Below are positions 34,987-46,370 of a DNA stretch of 64,000 nt, one piece after another. The notes under the pieces were generated by a model that saw only the letters and a list, made by a program, of their open reading frames with translations, did no database searches and had not been told where the DNA came from. A program made the translations under genes and the position numbers. Numbering within the stretch: position 1 is the first letter of the stretch; the number at the start of each line of letters is the position of its first letter. The stretch covers positions 5,208,001 to 5,272,000 of the forward strand of contig CP085629.1 in assembly GCA_024704175.1 (NCBI GenBank). The letters run 5' to 3'. The stretch comes from Paenibacillus sp. P25 (lineage in GTDB: Bacteria > Bacillota > Bacilli > Paenibacillales > NBRC-103111).

Positions 34987-35962
34987 CTACACCATCAGCT
35001 CCTCGCTGCGGTCGGTTGCCGGGGGCGGCGTGATCGAGAGCTCGGAGATTTCCCTGCGCCATTCCGGCGTCATTGGAACGTCAAGCGCAGCCAGGGAAGG
35101 TTCGAGCTGCTCCCCAGCGCGGGCGCCGACGATCGGCGCCGTGACGGCCGGGTGCGACATGACCCAGGCTACGGCAAGCGTGGCCGGATGCAGCTCGCGG
35201 GCATGGGCGTATGCCGTAAAGCGCTCCGCGATCTCGTAATACTGACCGTCGCCGTACCGCGGCCCGTACATCCGCTGCTCCACCAGGCGCCCTTGGGCCG
35301 GCGTCCGGCCCGGCGCGTATTTGCCGGTGAGCAGTCCTCCTCCGAGCGGGCTGTAGCTAATGACGCCGAGCTGCTCGGATTCCGCCAAGGGCAGAATTTC
35401 CACCTCCGCCTGCCTCTTGACCAGGTTGTACATCGGCTGAATGCATTCGAAGCGGGCCAGGCTTTCCTTGGCGGAGATGCCGAGCGCTTTGGCGATCTGC
35501 CAGGCCGCCCAGTTGCTGACGGCGGGATACAGGATCTTCCCCTGCCGCTGCAGGTCGTCCAGCGCTCTCAAGGTTTCCTCCATCGGCGTACGGGCATCGA
35601 AATGATGGACGAAATACAAGTCCAGGCGGTCGGTGTTCAACCGTTTGAGGCTTTTCTCGACTTCCAGCATGATATGCCGGCGGGACAGCCCTTTGTCGTT
35701 GACGCCGGTTCCGGCCGGCAGGCAGACCTTGGAGGTCAGTACCAGCTCATCGCGGCTGACCGGCCATGAGCCTGCCGAGAATCTCCTCCGACCGCCCTTC
35801 GTTATAAACATTGGCCGTATCGAAGAAATTGACGCCGAGCTCCCGGCGGCGGTGAAACATGGCCGCGGAAGCCTCTTCATCCGCCACTCCGCCGAAGGAC
35901 ATCGTCCCGAAGCATAGGCCGGATACTTGAATCCCCGTTTTTCCAAGTGTTTTGTATTCCAT
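34987..35962 (-). pseudogene. Aldo/keto reductase, frameshifted
   Basis: An NADPH-dependent oxidoreductase with TIM-barrel fold, about 325 residues. N-terminal MEYKTLGKTGIQVSGLCFGT, the catalytic Asp/Tyr region NFFDTANVYNEGRSEEILG, then DLYFVHHFD, ISYSPLGGGLLTGKY and the cofactor segment PIVGAR. The frame changes near 35765 (GRLMAG joined to SRDELVLTSK). Resembles the YhdN/IolS-like branch; substrate unknown. Start ATG 35962. No partner genes. Confidence 0.85.
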
Positions 35963-36126
35963 TATTATTCCTCCCGTCTTCCAGCAATTTTTATTTGATC
36001 AGATTTCAAAATAAGCCGATTCAAGGGGGCACCCTTTCCACTCTATAGAGGGATTTGGCAGGATCTGTCGAATATGGATGAAGGGCATTTAGCCGCTCAT
36101 AATGGAGATGATGCGACCTGAGTCCA

Positions 36127-37378
36127 TTGAAAGATGTCATACTGCAGTTGTTCTTTGCTCTGACTCCGTTTATCTTTTTCAATATCTACTACCGGGACAA
36201 AATTCGCAATTACAGCCGGAGCTTCATCCTGATTTCAAGCTCCATCTGCCTGCTCCTCTCCATGAGCTTCGCGTCCAGCGTAGTCGGCGGCATTATCTTT
36301 GATGTCCGGTATGTGATTCTGTTCTTCGCCCTGGTGTACGGCGGCATCGAGACCGCATTGATTCTGCTCGCGGAGTTTGTGATTTACCGCGTTTACCTCG
36401 GGGGACAGGGGCTCTGGGCGGGCCTGACCATTATGGCCGTCTCCTTTGCCGTATCCATTATTTTTTTGAAAGCATTCAAGAACTCGAGGCGGCCGCCTTT
36501 GGCCACGTTTGTTGCCGGGATTGTTTTCTCGACGATTCCGCTGGTCATTACCTACTTCTTTTTTCCCTATCTCGTTACAAGGTATCTGGCTTTTCATATT
36601 ATCGTGATTCCCGTTCAAAACTGTTTAGGGATCTGGCTCGCTGCTCTCCTTGTTCGGCAAGTCCGTATCCGATAAGAAAATGTTCATCCAGCACGCGCAG
36701 CATGAGAAGATCGAGGCCATGAGCCATGTCGCCGCGTCGCTTGCCCATGAGGTGCGCAATCCGCTGACCGCCGTCAAAGGTTTTCTGAAATTAATCCGCG
36801 AGAAGCCTCAGGATCTGCCGAAAGTCCAGCAGTATATCACGATTTGCCTGGATGAAATTCAGCGAACGGAATCCATTCTGTCCGAATATCTCTCGATCTC
36901 GAGGCCCCACGGCGAGCAGCGCCAGCTGGTCGACTTCTCCGGTCAGGTCCAGGCGGTCGCTGATGTCATGACGCCCTTTGCCACTATGCATAACGTGGAG
37001 CTTCAAGTGCAGCGGCCGGAAGAAGCACTCATGATTCGGGCGAATCCGGATGAGATCAAGCAGGTTCTGGTTAATTTTGTAAAAAACGCGATCGAAGCTT
37101 GTGCGAGCACACCGGGCGGGCAGGTCAGCCTGCACCTCAAAGCCGTTCAGGATCGGGCCCAGCTTATGGTAAAAGACAACGGCGTCGGTATGAATGAGCA
37201 GCAAATCAGCCGCCTGGGCTCCATCTACTTCTCGACCAAGACGAGCGGCACCGGGCTCGGACTGACCTATTCCTACCAGGTGATCCATGCCGTAGGCGGC
37301 AGCGTTAAGGTGACAAGCAAGCCTCAATCAGGGACCGTCTTTACCATTGCGATTCCTTTGCATACGGATACCCTGTAG
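36127..37378 (+). pseudogene. KinB-like membrane histidine kinase, frameshifted
   Basis: About 417 residues: an N-terminal 5TM sensor domain (LFFALTPFIFFNIYY; GGIIFDVRYVILFFALVYGGIETA), then the kinase core with HEVRNPLTAVKGFLKL, NFVKNAIEA, DNGVGM and GTGLGLTYSYQVI. Such kinases feed the sporulation phosphorelay in Paenibacillus and Bacillus (KinB type). The frame changes near 36665, exactly between sensor and core, where LLVRQVRI joins SDKKMFIQHAQHEK. TTG 36127 is the tentative start. A TGTCGAA at 36066-36072 resembles a Spo0A box. A second kinase of the same architecture lies at 46371-47639. Confidence 0.82.
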
Positions 37379-37383
37379 TCCGG

Positions 37384-37668
37384 CTATTTCCCCGCCGCAA
37401 TCGCCATTATAATTCGAACAACCTGGTAGATCATGAACGCAGCGAAAACGAGCACCGAGACGGCGGCATAGATCCTCCGGGGATTCCGGTACCACGCGGG
37501 AAACTGTTCAAGGCGCTTGGCCGTGCGAAAGCCCTGCACCGCATCTCCGTGCTGAAGCGCTTCGTTGAACGGGGCGCGGTCTTCGGCGGCTATCGTTCGC
37601 TCCTGTACGGTGGAAGCATGCAGCGCATTATCTTCCAGCGGGTTATAGGTGTAGGTAGTTTTCGTCAT
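37384..37668 (-). CDS. Small hypothetical membrane protein
   Basis: A 94-residue protein with a hydrophilic N-terminal 65 residues and one C-terminal membrane helix (IYAAVSVLVFAAFMIYQVVRII). A purine-rich AAAGGGGGG site lies ahead of ATG 37668. It converges on the kinase gene with only five bases between stops. No family recognised. Confidence 0.65.
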   Translation of the reverse strand: MTKTTYTYNPLEDNALHASTVQERTIAAEDRAPFNEALQHGDAVQGFRTAKRLEQFPAWYRNPRRIYAAVSVLVFAAFMIYQVVRIIMAIAAGK

Positions 37669-37768
37669 ATCGGCCCCCCTTTGCCGTTTGGATATCCATA
37701 TTATACACCAAATATAGGAAAAGGGGGTGAAGTCCGCCGCTTCATCTCCCCTTGATCCCGTTCCTTTT

Positions 37769-39099
37769 TTATTTGTTATTGTTGAAAATTTTGACCACGC
37801 CGTTATAAAAGTCCTCCACGCCTTTCTTCACGTCCTTCTTGCCGAAGGCGATCTCCTGCACCGTCGTATCGGCCAGCTTGGAATACTCGGTGAAGCCCGG
37901 CGGGTTGTAGCTGACCTTGACCGGCTCCTTCTTCGCCGCTTCCGACACCCGGCCCGTGTAATCATAGATGATCTGATCGACGGGACCGGCTTCTTTCTTC
38001 AGCAGCTCGCGCATGGCGGACGTCACGGGAACGCCGCGGTCATTGCCCAGGATCTTGGCCGCATCCGGGTCGTTGATCCAGAAGTTCATCAGCATGGCCG
38101 CTTCCTTCGGATGCTTGGTCTTCGCATAAGCGGACAGGCCCTGGCTCGATTCGAATACCACGCCGGTCCCCTGCGGCCCTCGCGGAACCTGGACGAGCGT
38201 GAGCGGATCCTTCGTCAGGTTCTGCAGAGCGACGAGCTGATTCGATGCGGTCAGCGTCATCGCCACCTTCCCGGTTACGATAAGCGTTTTGCTCGTATCC
38301 GAAGGCGGGTTCGACACCTGAAGCTCCGGCGTTACGACGCCGCCGTCCTTGCGCAGCTTATCCCAGTACGAGAACCAGTCCTCCGCATCCTTCTGCTCGA
38401 AGCCGAGCTTGCCGGCCTCCATATCGTAGAGCACCTTTCCTTTTTGCTTCAGGGAAATATCCATGCCGTCGACCGTAAAATCGTAGGTGCCGTAGAACCC
38501 TTTACCGAGCTTCTGGGCAATTTCTTTGCTCGTCCGGGCGTAATCGTCCCAGGTCCAGCCGTCCTTCGGAACCGGGAGACCCGCTTTCTTGAACAGCTCG
38601 GTGTTCACGACGATCCCCCGGGCGTTGGCTCCGGCCGAAATATGAAGCGACTTGCCTTTGAAGGTGCCGTATTCGATCATCGTCTTATCCATATCCGTGA
38701 GGTTCAGCTCTTTGCCCGAATAAGGCGTTAGATCAAGCAGCACGCCTTTGTTCGCGTAATCCACTACATTGCCTCCCAGGAAGAACACATCAGGGGCCGT
38801 CCCCGAAGCCAGCTGGGTATTGAGCTTATCGAAGTAGCCGGAGCTGGGCGCGAACTCACCGACAACCTTGATATTCGGATTCTTCTCCTCGAATTTGCGC
38901 AGCGCCTTGTTCGTGATGTCCGCGCGTTTCTGGTCTCCCCACCACATGATCCGCATGACTCGACCGGCTCCGCCTTGCCCTGATCCTTGCCGCCGGCATT
39001 TCCCGCCTGGGCGGGCGCATTCCCTGCGCTCCCGCCGGAGCAGGCGGACGTGAAAGCCGCCACCAGCGCCATTGTGCCGAACAAAAGCCGTTTCTTCAT
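37769..39099 (-). pseudogene. ABC transporter sugar-binding lipoprotein, frameshifted
   Basis: A family 1 extracellular solute-binding protein of about 443 residues. Signal peptide with lipobox FTSACSGG, a short Ala/Gly linker, then LRIMWWGDQKRADITNKALR, GTAPDVFFLGG and TWDDYA, as in carbohydrate importers. The frame changes near 38955 (AEPVE joined to LRIMWWGD). First gene product of the transporter at the cell surface; the permeases lie upstream in the operon. The sugar is not predictable; the YesN/YesM pair upstream suggests a plant or fungal polysaccharide product. Confidence 0.88.
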
Positions 39100-39138
39100 C
39101 TCATTCGTCCCCCTATGTTGAGATTAGTAAAGCCTGCA

Positions 39139-39980
39139 TTATTTGAGCCCTGTCGTGGCGATGCCGTCAAGGAAATACCGCTGGAAGGATAGGAAAATCG
39201 CCATGATCGGAACGAGCGACAGGACGGACATGGCGAGCAGCGCCCCCCAATCCGACTGGCCGGACGGATCAAACAAGGACCGGATGCCGAGCTGCACCGT
39301 AAACAGCTTGACGTTGTTCAGGTAAATCATTTGGCTGAAAAAATCGTCCCAGGTCCATATAAACGTAAAGATCGATGTCGTGATCAGCGCCGGCACCATG
39401 AGCGGAACAATCACACGCAGATAGATCTGGCTTTGCCCGCGACCGTCGATGGTAGCGCTCTCGTCGAGCTCCTTCGGAATACCTCGGATGAACTGGACCA
39501 TGAGCAGAATGAAGAACGAATCGTGGGCCAGCCACTTCGGCACGATCAAAGGCAGGTACGTATTGATCCATTCGAACTTGTTGTACAGGATGTACTGCGG
39601 TACCAGCGTAACGTGGTAGGGAAGCATAATCGTCATCAGCATCAGACTGAACCACAGCTTCTTGTACCGGAATTCGAGCCGGGCGAAGGCATAAGCCGCA
39701 AGCGAGCAGCTGATCACGTTCCCGAGCACCGACAGGACGGAGATCTGCAGCGAATTCGTGAAGAAGCGGCCGAACGATATGCCCTGCAGCCCTTTCCAGC
39801 CGTTCACATAATTGTCCAGCGTCACTTCCTTCGGCCAAAGGCCCGGATCCGTGAAGATCAGCTGATTCGGCTTGAAGGAGCCGCCAAGCGCCAGAGGACG
39901 GGATACAGCATCAAGAGGCCGAGGGCAATGATCACCGTATGCTTGCACAGCCGGGCGAGTCGGAACCTGGTCGAAGTCAT
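39139..39980 (-). pseudogene. ABC sugar permease (MalG type), frameshifted
   Basis: A six-helix inner-membrane permease of about 280 residues. N-terminus MTSTRFRLARLCKHTVIIALG to LYPVLW, then GGSFKPNQLIF after a shift near 39890. The ABC-ATPase contact loop is seen as DESATIDGRGQSQIYLRVIVPLMVPAL, and the C-terminus DGIATTGLK is typical of the CUT1 family. ATG 39980 has GGAGG upstream and overlaps the previous permease by four bases. Confidence 0.88.
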
Positions 39981-40893
39981 CCCCTTTCCTCCTTTCCATC
40001 TCCGTAGAAGACCCAATACTTCGAGGTCACGAAGACGACGGCGGTGAAGGCCGCGATGATGACGAGCATGATCCAGGCCAGTGCGGAGGCATAGCCCATA
40101 TCGAAGAAAGAAAACCCTTTCAAATACAGGTACAGCGTATAAAACAGTGTCGAATCGAGCGGGCCGCCGCGTCCGTCTCCGATCACGTAACCCGGCGTAA
40201 ACACCTGGAAGGAGTGATGATGCTCATCACCAGATTGAAGAACAGGACGGGCGAGAGCAGCGGAAGCGTAATCCGGAAGAACTGCCGGGCTTTGCCTGCG
40301 CCGTCCACTTCGGAGGCTTCGTACAGATCTGCCGGGATTTGCTTCAGGCCGGCCAGGAAAATAACCATCGCGGAACCGAACTGCCACACGGACAAGGTCA
40401 CAATCGTATGCAGTACATAATTCGGATTCGCAATCCACGCCGGCCCTTCGATGCCGAACCAGCTGAGGAACCGGTTGACGAGCCCGTCCCCGTCGAACAA
40501 TCTTCTCCATACGATCGCAATGGCGACACTCCCTCCCAGCAGGGAAGGGATATAATAGACTGTCCGGTACAAGCCCAGCGCCCGAATGCCTTTATTCAAG
40601 GCCATCGCGACCATCAGGGCGAAGATCAGCCGGAGCGGCACGGAGAAGAACACGTATTGGAACGTTAAGGCTAAAGAATGGCGGAAGGAGACGTCCTCGC
40701 CGAAGATTTGCGCATAATTACCGAAGCCCAGCCACCTCGGCGGGTTTAAGAGATTGAATTTGGTCAGGGACAGGTAGAACGAACCCAGCATCGGGCCCAG
40801 CGTGAGACAGAAAAAGCCGATCAGCCACGGAAGCAAAAACAAGTACGCCGTGCGATCCTGCCGCCATAGGGTCGGTCTGATTCTGGTTTGCAT
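39977..40893 (-). pseudogene. ABC sugar permease (MalF type), frameshifted
   Basis: The partner permease, about 305 residues with six helices. N-terminal MQTRIRPTLWRQDRTAYLFL, PWLIGFFCLTLGPM, then the EAA-type loop YEASEVDGAGKARQFFRITLPLLSP. The frame changes near 40215 (FFNLVMSI joined to SFQVFTPGYVIGDGRGG). No ATPase gene is in this operon; as in many CUT1 systems a shared MsmX-type ATPase elsewhere is expected. Confidence 0.88.
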
Positions 40894-40959
40894 GCGAGCC
40901 TCCTTAGGATGAAATTTGGTGTAAGATCATCATAAGGGCTAAGGCTCAAGGGCGGAATG

Positions 40960-42569
40960 CTATTTCTTCGGCTCTTCGTTATCAAATTTTTCGGATGGCT
41001 TCTGGCGGAAATCCGAAGGGCTCATCCCGTACATCCGCTTGAATTTGGAGCTGAAATAGCTGGCGCTTGCAAAGCCCGTAAGCTCCGCAATATCCCACAG
41101 ATTCAGCGCGGTTTCACGGAGCAGACGAACCGCGTGTGCCATCCGGACTTCGGTCAAATATTGGATGAACGTCTTCCCCACCTTCGCTTTGAACAGCTCC
41201 GAGAAGTAAGAAGGATGGTAGCTGAACCGTTCCGCGAGCATCGTCAAATTAAGGTCGTACATATAATTTTCGCCGATAAATTGCTTGACCGCTTCCATGG
41301 CCGAATACTCCGATTCCTCGGGCGAGCCCTTCGACAAGCGGTGGATTTTGCCGCCCAACCGGGTCAGGAACGCCTTGGCCTTGTCCACCGTATCCAGCCC
41401 CAGCGCCAGATCGGGACGGATCCAGAGTCTGCTCGCTGCTCTCCAGTGGAACGCCGGCCGTATAGGCCAGCGAATCCAGCAGCAAATACAGCTGAAAGAT
41501 AAGCTTGACGTAATGCACCTGCGACACGCGGAACGCTTTGCTTAGCTCTTGTTCAACCGTCTTGGAGAACAATTCCATCTCGCCCCGCTCCAGATACCTC
41601 TGAATGATCCGGGCCATGTCCTCCGTCAATACGGCTTTGCCATCCGGCCGTACCGTGGACCTGAGGCCAATGCCGCTTTCGGGAAGGTTCCAGGCCAGAA
41701 GGGAAGACAGATAGCCCTCCTTCCAAGACGCGAACCCTGTAACCTGCTCCCCGCATCCGATGACCGGTTCGAACGACAAGTGACCGGCAACACAGGCGTG
41801 AAGATCGCTGATAAAATCCGCAATGGCGGATTCATCGTCGCTCAGAATAAAATGAATCAACCCGGGGTAGTTCCCGTCGCGAAAGACCTGCGGTCGCGTA
41901 GGATGCTTCTCGGCGAATTCCCTGCAGATCATCTCGAAGGGCGCCGCAGCTTGTCCGGCGTACGACCGTCCGCCGCATCGCGTACTTCACGTTCCCTCAG
42001 GCCCGTGGTAAGGAACCGGACGCCCTCGGCGTCCCAAGAATCCAGCTGGAACAGCCTGGCGCGCTCCCGGACCGTTCGCTCATGTCCGGACTCCTCCTTG
42101 ACCAGACGGACTATGAAATGCTCCTTCATCTCCTTGTAGTACTGGGAGAGCCTCCACCGGTCCATCGCTTCCCGGTCTTGGGCCAGCCGCTCGTCATCGA
42201 GCTCCCGCTTCACTTTGACAAGCGCCGCTGTCAGCTCCTCCTGCGAAACGGGCTTGAGCAGATAATCGCGCGCCTGATTCCGGACCGCGGCTCTGGCGTA
42301 TTGAAAGTCCTCATACCCGGTAACGACGATCACCTTCAAGGCCGGGTACGGCTCCCGGTACGATTCGAGGAAGGAAACCCCGTTCATCACCGGCATGTTC
42401 ATATCCGTAATTATGATATCGATCGCATCGCCGGCCAGCCGCTCCAGCGCTTCGGCGCCGCTGGGCGCCTCTCCCGCCACCGTTAAATCCAAGCTCTCCC
42501 AATCCACCTTAAGCCGCATGACCCGACCCGGATTTCCGGCTCGTCATCCACAATCAGCACTCGGTACAT
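40960..42569 (-). pseudogene. AraC-type response regulator (YesN-like), frameshifted
   Basis: About 536 residues: receiver domain (MYRVLIVDDEPEIR, phospho-Asp in IIITDMNMPVMNG, VVTGYEDFQYA, KPVSQEEL), a long middle linker, and a C-terminal AraC helix-turn-helix pair (LNLTMLAERFSYHPSYFSEL; ELTGFASASYFSSKFKRMYG). Frames change near 42525, 41930 and 41400. ATG 42569 has AGGAGG upstream and overlaps the kinase gene end. It probably activates the adjacent sugar ABC operon that starts 66 bases downstream. Confidence 0.86.
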
Positions 42570-44366
42570 CCTGCACTCCCTCCTGTGCGGGCAAAGTAAG
42601 CTCAATCCGGGTTCCCCGTCGCCGGATTCGATCCGGAATGAAAACAGCGTGCCGTAATACAGCTGGCACCTTGCCAGCACATTGCGCAGTCCGATCTCCC
42701 GGGACGCGCTCCTCAGGATTTGATCGAACTGCATAGCCGATTCCTTATAGAGTCGCTCCGCCAAGCCGGGAGGCATCCCCGGCCCGTTATCGGCTACGAT
42801 AAGCCGGACACGGCCGCCTACGCTAACCACTTCAACATCCACCTCGGCGACCGCCTGGCGCCGGAAGCTGTATTTTACCGCATTCTCAATGAGAGGCTGG
42901 AGCAGGAATTTGACGATCTGCTGCTTCCCGGCCTCCCCTTCCACCCTGACCCGCATGTGAAGCCGCTCCCCGAAGCGGATTTGCAGGATGGACACGTAAT
43001 ACCGCATATATTTCAATTCCTCCTCCAGCGGAACCAGGTCGTCGCTGATTTTGAGGGAGAAGCGGAGCATTTTGCCCAAGGAATCAATCACTTGAACGGA
43101 GTCGGCCGTCCTCTGCTGCATGGACAGGTCGCTCAGCGGCTCCAGCGTGTTGAAGAGAAAATGCGGATTGATCTGCATGAGCAGCGCTTTATACTCCGCC
43201 TGCTGGCGCAGAAGCTTCAGCTCAAACTCGATCTTGATATGCTCCCTCAGCCGCTCCACCATGTTGCGGAAGGCAGCGCTTACAAATCCGACTTCGTTGC
43301 GGACGCTTCCCTCGGGGGGCATGCGGCTTTCCGCTCCCGTGAAATCGCCCTTCTGCACGGAACGCATGGCCGAAGCGAGTCGGGACAGCGGCTTCGTAAT
43401 CCCATGGGAGAGCCAGGTAGCGGCCAGAACGGCGACAAGGAGCAGGAGGCTTGCGGCAAAGAGAATACTGGTGCGGAGCTTGGTCAGATCAGAGTACAAG
43501 TCTTGCTCCGGAACGAACCCGACGAGCGACCAGTTGTTCATCTTCAGCTTTTTGTAGACGATAATATCAGTCGCATCCTCCGCGTTCCTCGCATAAACCA
43601 CGCCCTGCGGTCGCCCGCCAAGCCGGATCTCCTCCACCTTCCGGATCGCATCGGGATGAGATGCATACGAGGTTTGCGATAGAACCGGCCGCCCCTCCTG
43701 ATCCAGCAGGAAGAGGGTGCCGCTTTCCCCGAGATGAATGCGGTTCAGCGGCTCCAGAAGAAAGTCGGCGCTCACGTTCACCTTCATCACGCTTCTGGAC
43801 TGGGTAGGCTCGAACGTGCCGACCGGCAGCAGCAGGCTGACCACCTGATAAGGCTTGGACCGCCGGGCTTCAGCCGGGTCGGAATGGGCCGAAACCCATT
43901 GAACCCCGCGGCTCATGAAATCCCGGTACCAGGACTCCTGCTGAAAGGAGCGGTCCATGACCACCTGATTCTCGCCGCCGACCCACATCCCCTCCCTGCG
44001 GTAGATCGTGACGGAGGATACGCCCGAGTAGTTATTGGTCGTTTGCGTCAGAAATTCGCTCAAACGGAGATCCGCCAGCATCTTCTCCCCGTCCGGCAGG
44101 GCGGGATCGGACAAGGCGGTATCCCAGCTTTTCGTAACCGGACTGTTGAACACAAGCGAGGACAGATCGTAGATTTGCGTTAACGCCATGTTGACGAACG
44201 ATCCGTACTCATCCATCTTCTCCAGTGCCGAGGATTCGATATAAGAACGGATAATCGAACGGGATTCGTGAAAGAGAAAATACGACATCGTTCCGAAGGA
44301 CAGCACGAGCAGCACAACGAAAAATGCGATTAACCGGTTTTTCAAAGAATAAAGCAGGCGGATCAC
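42544..44366 (-). pseudogene. YesM-type sensor histidine kinase, late frameshift
   Basis: About 607 residues: TM1 (LIAFFVVLLVLSFGTMSYFL), a large extracellular Cache-like sensor, TM2 (ILFAASLLLLVAVLAATWL), HAMP, the histidine kinase motif INPHFLFNTLEPLS, and an ATPase domain with NAVKYSF and DNGPGM. The last codons are out of frame: one added base near 42612 gives IELTLPAQEG and a stop at 42544-42546, overlapping the regulator. The start is uncertain; GTG 44366 avoids the terminator that lies over ATG 44393. Confidence 0.86.
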
Positions 44367-44391
44367 CCTCTTCAGGTTAGTTGGCGGGCGC

Positions 44392-44417
44392 AAAAAAAAG
44401 ACAGACCGAAGTCTGCC
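44392..44417 (-). terminator. Terminator of the DUF4177 gene
   Basis: GACAGAC (44400-44406) and GTCTGCC (44411-44417) form a stem with one mismatch around CGAA; eight U follow on the minus strand (44392-44399). It lies over the first codons of the longest kinase frame, which argues for the later kinase start. Confidence 0.75.
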
Positions 44418-44456
44418 TTTATTGTAATTTAAAATTTGTCTAAAAAATATGGGAAA

Positions 44457-44657
44457 TCAGCTGTTCCGGTCTTCCACCGTTCTTTCGAAAATCAGCTCCA
44501 TATGGTGAGTTTGTCCGCTTGCATTGGTCGGCGGCGCGAAGATTTGGTTCAACCGCCATCCCTCTGCGGCATGCTGGCGAATAATCTCCTGATGATTCTC
44601 TTTGGACTTGCCGCTCCATAGGCTGACTTCCACATTCACGAATTTGTACTCGTACAT
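44457..44657 (-). CDS. DUF4177 domain protein
   Basis: A 66-residue protein, nearly all one DUF4177 domain: MYEYKFVNVEV, then HAAEGWRLNQIFAPP and MELIFER. The family is small, widespread and uncharacterised. ATG 44657 follows GGAGAGGG. Single gene closed by its own terminator. Confidence 0.9.
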   Translation of the reverse strand: MYEYKFVNVEVSLWSGKSKENHQEIIRQHAAEGWRLNQIFAPPTNASGQTHHMELIFERTVEDRNS

Positions 44658-44745
44658 CAACGATCCCTCTCCTTATGTTAAATTTTATACACCCCCTAAA
44701 TTTTACCATAACATTCATTAAATTATTGTTAATTTCACCGTCTAT

Positions 44746-45546
44746 CTACAATCCAATGTACTTGGAACCGTCCTTCGGCAAGCCGAGAAAGTCAAGGAAG
44801 CGCCTGAGCTCCATGTCCCAAAATTCCCACGTATGGCCATAGCCCTCCGCTTCATGGTATTGATAGCGGTACGGATCCCCCTCAAGCCCTGTGAAGAAAT
44901 CCCGCATCATGACGTTGAGGTCCAGCCACGGGTCCAGACTGCCGCACGCATGATAGACCCGGGGAAGCGGTACGCCCTTCTTCAAGGCTTCCCGGCCCAA
45001 ATGCTTCAGATCGTTGTCCGTGTTCTTCAGGGTCGCCGTCGCCGAATACGGCAATCCGGTCGCGGGAGCGTCCGGAGCCGTCGTTCTCGAAAGGAACGTC
45101 GGATTTGTCCCCCGCCGAGAACGCGCCGATGGCCGCGTACAGGTCGGGCCGCGCCAGACCCGCTTTGAGGCGCCGAAGCCCCCGTTGGAGAGGCCAGCGA
45201 TGAAGCTATCCTCCCGCTCGGCTGACAGGCGCGGGAACAGATGACGAAGGCAGGTAGGAAGCTCCTCGGTAAGGTATGTGAAGAATCTTCCGCCATGCGC
45301 CATATCCGTAAAGCAGGAATTCAGCCCGCCGGGCGCGATAACCGCAATCCCGTATTCCTGCGCATAACGCTCCACACGGCTCATCGCGCACCATAACGTC
45401 GCATCTCCCGAGCCCCCGTGCAGAAGCCAAAGCACTTTAAGCTTGCCGTCGCCCGTATAGGGCCGCCTCTCCTGCGGCAGGACGACGTTCACTTCCATCT
45501 CCATACCCAGCACTTCCGAGAACAAATGCGTTTCGATTAAAGCCAT
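44746..45546 (-). pseudogene. Tributyrin-type esterase with two compensating frameshifts
   Basis: An alpha/beta-hydrolase of the esterase D / EstA group, about 266 residues: LLHGGSGDATLW, nucleophile elbow GLSNGGFGA, acid region GSLDPWLDLN and final EGYGHTWEFWD. The frame looks open throughout, but between about 45172 and 45025 it reads an unlikely Arg/Ser/Thr-rich stretch; the other frame there gives KAGLARPDLYAAIGAFSAGD, the expected sequence after the nucleophile. So two opposite one-base shifts cancel. ATG 45546 has AAGGAGG upstream. Paralogue of the gene 14 bases upstream. Confidence 0.8.
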
Positions 45547-45560
45547 GCCGCTTCCCTCCT

Positions 45561-46340
45561 TTATTCCGCCGCCGCTTGGCGCAGGGGCGACCAATCGAGT
45601 ATCCGTTCGATGCAGCGATCCCAATATTTCCAGCTGTGATCGCCCGGGGCTTCCTCATATGTCAAAGCCAGGCCCAGCTTCCGCGCATGCTCCCTGAAGC
45701 GGACGTTGTCGTCGTACAGAAAATCCTCGGTACCGCACCACATATACAGTTCGGGGCGTGGCTTATCCGATTGCACCAGCGCCTCCGCGAGCGCAAACAG
45801 GTCATCCGGGCCGCCCTTCAGCTTGTCCCGGCTCCCGAAGATGTCGTTAAGCTCTCGCGGATCCAAGCGCTCGAACAATTTGTCCGCATCCATGGCACCC
45901 GAGAAGGAAGCGGCTGCGCCGAATCTCTCCGGAACGCGCAGCCCCGCCTTCATCGCCCCGTATCCGCCCATGGAGAGTCCGGCGATGAAGCGGTCCTCCC
46001 GGGCATCCGACAGCGGAAACATTCTTTCGCAGATCGCCGGCGACTCCTCGCTGATGAAGCTGAAGTAGTCCCGGCCGCATGCCATGTCGGTGTACCATCC
46101 GAGATGCCCGGCGGGCATAATCACGGCCAGCGGCAGACCTTCGACATACCGTTCCACGCTGGTCCGCCGCATCCAGGCGGTGTGGTCGTCGCTCCTTCCG
46201 TGAAGGAGATAAAGCGCCGGATAGGGTCCGGGATCCTTGACTTTACGGCCTCCACCCGCCACGTGCTGCGGCAGGAGCACCTCCATCGGTACGGGCATTT
46301 GAAGCGCTTCCGAATAATAATGTACATGAAGCCAGGCCAT
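45561..46340 (-). CDS. Tributyrin-type esterase
   Basis: A 259-residue esterase of the same family as its downstream neighbour: LLHGRSDDHTAW, GLSMGGYGAMKAG with the nucleophile serine, CGTEDFLYDDN and APGDHSWKYWD with the catalytic Asp and His. No signal peptide. Related enzymes cleave short-chain esters, and some act on acetylated sugars or cell-wall esters. AAAGGAGG lies ahead of ATG 46340. First gene of a two-esterase operon. Intact. Confidence 0.9.
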   Translation of the reverse strand: MAWLHVHYYSEALQMPVPMEVLLPQHVAGGGRKVKDPGPYPALYLLHGRSDDHTAWMRRTSVERYVEGLPLAVIMPAGHLGWYTDMACGRDYFSFISEESPAICERMFPLSDAREDRFIAGLSMGGYGAMKAGLRVPERFGAAASFSGAMDADKLFERLDPRELNDIFGSRDKLKGGPDDLFALAEALVQSDKPRPELYMWCGTEDFLYDDNVRFREHARKLGLALTYEEAPGDHSWKYWDRCIERILDWSPLRQAAAE

Positions 46341-46370
46341 CGCTTAATCCTCCTTTATCCTTTTACTTCG

